Of a stretch of DNA of 14,382 nt, positions 9,300 to 14,382 are shown piece by piece (position 1 is the first letter of the stretch; each line of letters begins with the position of its first letter). The notes below the pieces were generated by a model that worked only from the letters and a program-made list of their open reading frames with translations, did no database searches and was not told where the DNA came from. The DNA comes from Asterionellopsis glacialis (lineage: Eukaryota; Bacillariophyta; Plagiogrammaphyceae; Rhaphoneidales; Asterionellopsidaceae), in the NCBI GenBank assembly GCA_014885115.2, contig WKLE02003602.1, forward strand, positions 1 to 14,382, read 5' to 3'. The position numbers were made by a program, and so were the translations under genes.

Positions 9300-10718
9300 T
9301 TAAATTGTGGATGATACTCCATGTGACTTAATGCTCTGGTAATATGATTCTGCTGCACTGAAGGTAGAGATTGCAGAGTTATCATCAGTGAGATCAATTT
9401 CCTCTAAATGATTTTGTATTGCTTGAAAGGAGGTGTCAACAAAGTCTTGTTGGGAAGTAGTTTCCATTGTTTTGCATAGATTATGGAAGAATTTCTCAAT
9501 TGAGGTTTGTAAATGTTCTTTGTAAATAACTAAATATCCGTTTTTGCCTCGGCTTTCCACCAAGTGAAATAGTTTCTGGGAACTGGGTGTCAATTGGGCT
9601 AAGAGGAATTCCTGCAATGTGTATGTTGCTCTTGTTTTGGCATATTTGTCTATTTCTTTGATTGGCTTAGGGATGGCAATATCTACAAAACTGATAATCA
9701 ACTTTTTTCTGAGCTGGGTCATAAGGTTGTCATGGTCTCTTGCAAGTTTAATGAGTTCATTGTTCAAAATGATGCCTGAAATTAGGTTAAATGGAATGAT
9801 TTGAACATGTTTTAAACTATCTGGAACTTGTTTGGGATTAGATAAACCTTTCAGAATAGCCTGCGTGTAACCTTGAACATTACTGAGACTGCACGCAATG
9901 CGGATGGCCCAAATAAATAGTGCGTTTGGTCCTTTCCCAATGCGTGCTTGGCAAGGTTGTAGATCTAGTTCGCAGTTTACATATTTATCAGAGTTTCTAA
10001 CAATCAATTCTTGTAGTTTGTCTTGAAGATCATCTAATCTAGTCCAGTCTCAATGGCTGTCTTTCACCCATGCTAAGAGACGATTGTTTGTCATGGATAG
10101 TTTTGTAGCAAACAGACGATGATGATGAGCATCCAACCAAGGTTTAATTGTCTTGTGTAAGTCAGAATATACAATAGATGTCTCTATGTACATGAAAAAC
10201 TTTAGTGTTTGTTTGTTGTTTCTATCTGTTGAAGCGGTGGTTCCTGCAATCCAGTCCAAGAGCGACTTTTTGTCGGTCGGTAGTTGATCGATTGTTGTAA
10301 TGGGGTTTGTTTTTGATGTCAATTTTGTTTCTTCTTCCTCCCATTTGAGGATGTTCAGTGATGAATCGAGTTTAAAGAGTTCTGTACAGAAGATTTTTTG
10401 ATGGTGCGGAACATTAACAAAGTTTGTTTGATTTTCGTATGCTGGAAGATTCATATGAATCTGAAGCCAAAGCTTGTATTGAGTTGATTTCTCAGTTCTG
10501 AAGTTTTGGATAATCTTGTTGTTTTTGCCAATTAAGCACCATTCATTAGATTCTTGATGAGTTGTTGGCTGTCCACTTTTTGCGTTTCCAGTGATCTCCG
10601 ATGCATGCATATTGCCTTCATCCTGTTGCTGATCAGATGTTGCTTTTGGGTTCAATCGAGAGCAGTCACTGCAGCCATTGCCGCGTCCCCGACCTCCGAT
10701 CCCTCTGCCAACAAGCAT
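9300..10718 (-). pseudogene. Copy B ORF1 protein (retrotransposon ORF1p-like), one stop and missing C-terminus
   Basis: The start is the ATG at 10718, which matches copy A (M-L-V). The N-terminus is glycine/arginine-rich (about residues 4-14), suggesting nucleic-acid binding. It is followed by a core aligned with copy A, including NFVNVPHHQ, TNPIT, AWVKD, RIGKGP, ALFIW, LARDHDNLM, YTLQEFLLA, VESRGKNGYLV and EIDLTDDNSAI. A TGA at 10050-10052 interrupts it, where copy A has a proline codon; the same frame then runs open to a TAA at 9300-9302. The coiled-coil region found in copy A (over 200 residues) is absent, and only about 57 bases separate this stop from the ORF2 Met. A deletion across the ORF1/ORF2 boundary explains this best. 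The biochemical role (RNA-binding particle protein) is inferred from position in the element. I recognise no named domain. Confidence 0.75.
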
Positions 10719-10820
10719 AATTGTCTAGATTACGTTAGCGTATACCAACATATACGTGTAGTAGATTTGAGGTGTGTACGGTTGTACTGGATCCTCTTTC
10801 CTGAGTCAGTGAAAGAGTCC
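10719..10820 (-). promoter_or_regulatory. Conserved 5' leader of copy B
   Basis: This block before the ORF1 ATG aligns along its whole length with 3849-3953 in copy A, better than the start of ORF1 does. Shared stretches (plus strand) include AGCATAATTGTCT, GATTACGT, GTAGATT and GTGAAAGAGT. A hairpin with 6-bp arms (10739-10744 and 10751-10756, 6-base loop) lies inside it. LINEs commonly carry an internal promoter and translation signals in this position. Such a role here is inference. Confidence 0.6.
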
Positions 10821-10824
10821 GTGG

Positions 10825-11985
10825 AGTTGAAAAAAATAAGATTTTTTAGTTTGGAACACTAATTATGTAAAAAACACAACAATCAAACCATTCAAATATC
10901 TGATCTTTTATTGATAATCTATTTCTATTTAAAAAAACATTTCAAGAAAAAAGTTATTATTGCAAATAGGTGGTGCTTACTTGAACTATTGGAATTAACA
11001 TAACAAGAAAAGAACAACATGTCTTTTTAGAGTTGTATGTGACAAACAAAAGAAACAACAATCAACCTAAATGAATATTTGAAGCCAAAATATGTTTATA
11101 GTTTAATTTCCTACTTGTCCTTTTGCTATGTCTTTGTTGTGCAATTTGTTGATTGTTGTCATGAGCACACTACATGGTTTTTTTGGAGCACCAACGTCTT
11201 AGTTAATTTGTGTTTTTTCCAACTTGGGAAAAAAAGTAAAATAGTGATGTAAATTTTTAACAAACAGTACTCTATGACCTTTACCTCCTTTTTGTGGTCA
11301 TTGTGTACTGAACATTAACATATTTTGATTGGTCAGTATTGCAATCTCTGATGTCATATGTAGAGGGCACTTAACTGGTTCATCCATCTGACCGCTTTTC
11401 CTATTGAAATAGATTCTATTTCAATGAGAAAAACGGGCGTGTTGGGACACCCATTGAGTGACTGCAGTAAATTATGTCTTAAGTTCATGTACTAACCAAT
11501 CAGATAATGTTATTGATTGGATGTATTCACCAAACAAAACAGTGTAAAGAGTAGAGTACCTGTATACTTTATGTGATTTATTATTTTACTTCAATTTAAT
11601 GCAAGTCAAAAATTAATATCATAAGAATATCACAACAATAACGAGGTAAAAACTAGGGACATTCTCCTAAAAAGCATCAATCAACAAATTGCTCAACAAT
11701 CCAACAATATTAGGACAAGTTGTGGGAAATTCTGATTAGGTTTATGATATTTATATAGGTTGATTGTCATTTCTTCTGTTAGTCACACAAATTTCTAAAA
11801 AACATGTTGGAAACTTTACGTTCTAGCTTACAATAATCTACAATCAACTTCATCAATGCAGTATCACTTTTCTAAATTTATTATTATGAGATAATTTTTT
11901 TGAAACAGTTTTCTAGGCATATTTCAAATGGCTTATTGTTGACAATTGCATTGTAATACAGAGTACTTCTTATAATTTTTCAAAT
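10825..11985. repeat. Giant imperfect palindrome (foldback element), about 1.15 kb
   Basis: The two halves are reverse complements of each other with mismatches and small indels, all around one centre. The core is a 23-bp inverted repeat, 11403-11413 with 11415-11425, perfect in 11-bp arms. Going outward, matching pairs are 11326-11338 with 11490-11502 (TGATTGGT), 11267-11274 with 11552-11559 (GTACTCTA, exact), 11133-11154 with 11678-11699 (21 of 22), 11060-11068 with 11757-11765 (AATCAACCT, exact), 11034-11042 with 11782-11790, and 10881-10899 with 11919-11938. All midpoints fall within 11405-11418. It encodes nothing. It may be a MITE or foldback transposon, or an inverted duplication. The left arm stops at the 5' end of retroelement B. 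Confidence 0.85.
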
Positions 11986-12838
11986 AATATTCAAATTTTT
12001 ACTTTGTGAAGAAATCAAAGATGAAAGTAATGGCAACAATCCACCTTTCATGCTTCATCAGTTTTCCACAAGAATTTATAATTTTTCTTTTTATGATGAT
12101 GTACTATATGATTGATTGTTGTGTTGTCATATGCATGAGTGGTTGTTCTAAAAAGCAGCTTCATAACTTTTGCAGAGGAAGTGTGTCCATTTTGTTCCTT
12201 TCTGTCCCCAATCATGCTAATCAACACACACCATCTTCAACTTTTTCATAACATATGATATGCAAAAAATCATTAGGAACATCAGTCTAACTTAAATCTG
12301 GTGGACTTAGGAGCAGACTAATTGTTTTGCACAGTAATTATGCAAAAATATAAATCTTCTTCTATCCCATCAATTGAATAATCTCCTTTGTTTTGATAAC
12401 AAAGACCAAATCATATACCAAACATGCCTGTAATTCATTCTTTAAGAAATAAATTTAAACAAATAAAGTAGAAGAGTAGTTAAAATATTTGCAATTAAAA
12501 GACATTGGCAGTATGTTCACAAACACTCAAAATCACCAAAAAATCAAGTTTTGTCAAACGCAGTACAACAGTGCCCCAAATTAGTGCACAAGACATTTTA
12601 AAATACAACAACTCACCAGCATGGTTTCCTAGTTATAATAAATGAATTGTAGCAACAAGGCTGCACAAAAGTGCTTGGTTAGGTCACTACCGTGTGTTGT
12701 TCTGCCATTGTCAACATGGTGTGCAACAACACAGAGTGTGTTTGATTTGCACGCTGGGGAAAACACTGTCCCTGCTACAAAAAAATAAACAGAGAATCTA
12801 GAAGAGAGGCAGGGTGAATAGCACATACTTGCTCAAAG
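11986..12838. other. AT-rich non-coding stretch
   Basis: I see no gene here. The open frames at 12006-12251 (plus) and 12629-12826 (minus) have no recognisable motif and biased, low-complexity composition. Two short perfect stem-loops are present: TTTTGCA arms at 12325-12331 and 12341-12347, and CTTTGTT arms at 12386-12392 and 12398-12404. Nothing else is supportable. Confidence 0.6.
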
Positions 12839-12955
12839 CATCTACAGTAGTCCTATATATACAAGCTTGTGCAATATTACCGTACATGTCTGAAATTTTT
12901 TAAACATCTACAGTACCAGATTGAGCAATATTGACATACATGTGGTTAATTTTGT
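12839..12955 (+). repeat. Degenerate direct duplication, two units of about 50-60 bp
   Basis: Unit 1 (12839-12898) and unit 2 (12905-12955) share CATCTACAGTA exactly (12839-12849 and 12905-12915), then GCAATATT, TACATGT and an AATTTT end, in the same order. The spacing between blocks differs by about a dozen bases because unit 1 has an extra TA-rich insert. Confidence 0.7.
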
Positions 12956-12997
12956 ACTGGAAAAGTTTTTCTCATGTGACATATGAATACAAATATT

Positions 12998-13014
12998 TAA
13001 GACTTGCAGTCTTA
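12998..13014. repeat. Perfect short hairpin
   Basis: Arms TAAGACT (12998-13004) and AGTCTTA (13008-13014) with a 3-base TGC loop. No T-run or other terminator context is seen. It lies just left of the foldback at 13,055-13,155. Confidence 0.6.
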
Positions 13015-13054
13015 TACATGACACTGTGATTGGATGGCTATGAACAGTCATGCT

Positions 13055-13155
13055 GAGACACCCATTTTTCTCATCAAATTTACTAAAATTTTGGTATAAA
13101 TAATACCAATCTTTACTGACAAGAAGTTAAAATTTGTCAAGAAAAATGTGCATCC
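13055..13155. repeat. Small imperfect palindrome (second foldback)
   Basis: The centre is a perfect stem, TTGGTAT (13091-13097) with ATACCAA (13103-13109), loop AAATA. Further out, ATTTTTCTCATCAAATTT (about 13,064-13,081) pairs with the complement of AAATTTGTCAAGAAAAAT (about 13,129-13,146) after small indels. It is non-coding. The outer left arm shares a 16-base block (14 identical) with the core of the large palindrome (13058-13073 reversed against 11425-11440). Confidence 0.6.
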
Positions 13156-13217
13156 CAATGGGCCCATTAGAGTTATAAAAGTGAACTCAACGCACTCGTT
13201 TTTCAAATGTAGAAATA

Positions 13218-13237
13218 ACTAGTACTAGTACTAGTAC
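13218..13237. repeat. ACTAGT triplet repeat
   Basis: Three ACTAGT units plus AC. The first 18 bases form a perfect palindrome. It is a simple repeat with no visible function. Confidence 0.8.
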
Positions 13238-13763
13238 AAAAGTTTACAAAATACCTTTTAGTGTTAGAATTAGTTTTTGTCCATTTTGTTCTTCTGGCAA
13301 CTTTTGGTGGGTGCTTTGCATCCTCCTGTCTTGTCCTCTAAACCCTGTTTTAACAACTTTTCCCCAAAAAGCCAAAAAGATGGCCATTATAGTTGGTGAC
13401 TTATGGGGTCATATGCAAAATCACGCAAAGGTGGGGGTGACACATTTTTGGTTCCAAAAATAGGGAAGACCTCACAGCCTACTTTTCTCCTGCAGTCATT
13501 TTTGTGGGTACCATTTTTAGCAAATAATTTCAGCCAATGAAAATACATCATTTTGCTGGCTGCAGAACATTCCCTCTGACTATGTTTCTGAAATGACCCG
13601 GTAAAAAGTGGAGCTATCGTACCAGTACCAGGTACATGCTACCAGGGATGCACTGTAACAAACACAAACACATACCTGGTAAACAAATAATGCAAACAAC
13701 AATAGAGATAGACTACAGGGAGACAGAACTGCTAAACAGCAGGTTTTTTATGTTGTTCTATCA
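13238..13763. other. Non-coding stretch
   Basis: No gene or long frame is supportable. It contains short imperfect repeats of a TACCAG/CTGGTA word (13619-13645 and 13674-13681), in both orientations, and the small stem CTGCT-AAAC-AGCAG around 13,730-13,743. I see nothing else. Confidence 0.5.
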
Positions 13764-14036
13764 TTGGTACTCCTTTTCTTTCCTGAGCTGCTCGGGTTTG
13801 TTGGAGTGACATTAGTACCGGCAGTTGCTAACAATAGAGCTCCTACCTTCCCAAGAGAACTGAAATCCGTTTCTGATATCTTTGCTCAGTACGGTAAATA
13901 TATTACCCCAAGAGCTCACCGAATGTCGAAGGACTCTTTCTGGAATATTGTGTTGTCCTCCAGTACCTGTAGTGCGGTTACCCAAGGAAGTAGGTTAGAG
14001 TTAGGGTTAGCTGTTCTGGATGACGTATGCATATAA
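13764..14036 (+). pseudogene. Possible eroded Harbinger-type transposase fragment
   Basis: This is a short open frame on the plus strand without an ATG. The readable part (residues about 24-60) contains SDIFAQYGKYITPRAHRMSK followed by DSFWNIV. The layout DIF-x3-G-x3-(R)A-x-RMS-x2-SFW resembles the N-terminal region of PIF/Harbinger (DDE_Tnp_4) transposases, where a (Y/H)RMS...FW motif precedes the catalytic domain. No DDE residues follow; downstream the frame closes at a TAA near 14036 and the sequence becomes simple. If the reading is right, only a first-exon-like remnant survives. The resemblance is weak and from memory, so a chance open frame is a real alternative. Confidence 0.3.
13994..14010 (+). 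repeat. Telomere-like words
   Basis: GTTAGAGTTAGGGTTAG contains about two and a half degenerate TTAGGG units. It is short enough to be chance, and it lies inside the putative transposase fragment. Confidence 0.4.
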
Positions 14037-14068
14037 TACTGTATTTTGATTGGCTGGTCGGAATGGAC

Positions 14069-14190
14069 GGTATTTCCGAAATTCCGAAAAAAAAGGGTGT
14101 TAACATGCGGTCGGGAAAAATCGACGACTACCACCCCCAAAAACAACGGACGTGATTTTCTGCATTTCGGAATTTCCGAAAAAAAAAAGT
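14069..14190. repeat. Paired TTCCGAA / TTCGGAA boxes with A-runs
   Basis: Two related boxes, each followed by 8-10 A: TTTCCGAAATTCCGAAAA (about 14,070) and TTTCGGAATTTCCGAAAA (about 14,165). Each is itself near-palindromic (TTCGGAA and TTCCGAA around a single base). About 70 bases separate them. They could be binding sites, terminal parts of a small transposon or a simple duplication. Confidence 0.55.
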
Positions 14191-14208
14191 TATTAAAACA
14201 GGGTCTTA

Positions 14209-14255
14209 GAGGGGGGCTGCTCCCCCCCTCCCCCCCCTTTCGGCGCCTCCCCCCC
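14209..14255. repeat. G/C-run hairpin and C-run cluster
   Basis: GAGGGGGG (14209-14216) pairs with CCCCCCCTC (14222-14230) over a CTGCT loop. It is followed by further C runs (14231-14238 and 14249-14255). The minus strand thus has several runs of five or more G within 35 bases, compatible with a G-quadruplex. It stands out sharply in this AT-rich DNA. Confidence 0.65.
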
Positions 14256-14267
14256 TGTAAGCCCGAT

Positions 14268-14296
14268 AGTAGGACTAGGACTCTCTAAGTCCTACT
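14268..14296. repeat. Short inverted repeat
   Basis: AGTAGGACT (14268-14276) and its exact reverse complement AGTCCTACT (14288-14296) with an 11-base spacer that itself repeats AGGACT. No gene is associated. The rest to 14,382 shows nothing supportable. Confidence 0.7.
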
Positions 14297-14382
14297 CTAG
14301 TGTCTACGCGCCAATTGTCATTAATTAAGGCCCTGTCCTTACAGTATGATTACACTATACAACAAGCAGTGATAGAGCAAAA

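Larger units (their letters stand above)
3950..10820 (-). mobile_element. Non-LTR (LINE-type) retrotransposon, copy B, decayed
   Basis: This is an almost complete two-ORF non-LTR element read on the minus strand. The order from its 5' end is leader (10820-10719), ORF1 (10718-9300), then ORF2 (9243 to about 3950) with APE endonuclease, RT, RNase H and CCHC domains. The 5' limit is set by homology with copy A, which stops being alignable just past a shared GTGAAAGAGT (plus strand 10809-10818 here, 3939-3948 in A). The 3' limit is where copy A's leader starts. There is no LTR, no 3' UTR and no poly(A) tract at the 3' junction. ORF2 has stops at 9118, 8407, 8278, 7510, 7306, 6313, 6259 and 4804 (lowest base of each) and a +/- frameshift pair within 4990-4850. 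ORF1 has one stop at 10050. The domain order fits the RNase H-bearing APE-type LINE groups (I/Tad/Ambal-like). The exact clade cannot be settled by eye. Confidence 0.9.

Noticed and set aside
187..10052. Reassigned UGA codon (nine of twelve in-frame stops are TGA)
   Set aside because: The homologous or family-expected residues at these sites are mixed (Pro, Trp, Gly, Arg several times, Lys), and tryptophan is normally TGG. Ordinary decay, much of it from AGA/CGA/GGA/TGG, explains it better than a code change.
10825..11985. Palindrome as LTRs or a CRISPR-like array
   Set aside because: The arms are inverted, not direct, repeats and there are no regularly spaced units. The neighbouring element has non-LTR domains.
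12006..12251. Plus-strand 81-codon ORF
   Set aside because: It is hydrophobic and low complexity in AT-rich DNA, with no neighbours or motifs supporting a gene.
12629..12826. Minus-strand 65-codon ORF
   Set aside because: No recognisable motif and no supporting context; treated as chance.
13916..14288. Overlapping ORFs at 13916-14146 (minus) and 14046-14288 (plus)
   Set aside because: They run through simple A-, G- and C-run sequence, giving lysine and proline runs. No gene-like composition or motif.

Overview
The window looks like nuclear DNA of a eukaryote, with no host gene I can recognise. The reverse-transcriptase, RNase H and C-terminal CCHC blocks resemble those of non-LTR elements I associate with diatoms and other stramenopiles. 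That placement is inference, because nothing here fixes the host.

Positions 1 to about 10,820 hold two related non-LTR (LINE-type) retrotransposons, both on the minus strand and joined head to tail. Copy B (about 3,950-10,820) has a conserved 5' leader, ORF1 (10,718-9,300, one stop), then a very long ORF2 from a Met at 9,243. ORF2 encodes, in order, an APE-type endonuclease, a helical linker, a reverse transcriptase with an intact YVDD, an RNase H and a CCHC zinc knuckle. ORF2 is broken by eight in-frame stops and two compensating frameshifts. Copy A (about 3,950 to beyond position 1) begins exactly where B ends. It has a long open ORF1 with a C-terminal coiled coil, then an internal deletion that fuses the end of ORF1 to the middle of the RT domain. 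Its catalytic YVDD is changed to YVHD. The copies carry complementary losses: A lacks the endonuclease and B lacks the ORF1 coiled coil. Both appear dead, but together they show the full plan of the family: 5' leader, ORF1 (conserved core plus coiled coil), ORF2 (APE-RT-RNase H-CCHC).

Upstream of B's 5' end, about 10,825-11,985 is one large imperfect palindrome about 1.15 kb long, centred on a perfect 23-bp inverted repeat near 11,414. Its left arm runs right up to the retroelement. From there to about 13,760 the DNA is AT-rich and non-coding, with smaller foldbacks (about 13,000 and 13,100), a short duplicated block (12,839-12,955) and an ACTAGT triplet repeat. A possible eroded Harbinger-type transposase fragment lies at about 13,764-14,036 on the plus strand. 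The last 350 bases hold TTCGGAA boxes, a G/C-run hairpin and a small inverted repeat.

The window therefore reads as a transposon-rich, gene-free accessory region. The most unusual items are the giant palindrome abutting the retroelement 5' end, the head-to-tail junction with no 3' UTR or poly(A), a stop codon at the same RT position in both diverged copies, and a 5'-leader hairpin that keeps its pairing in both.
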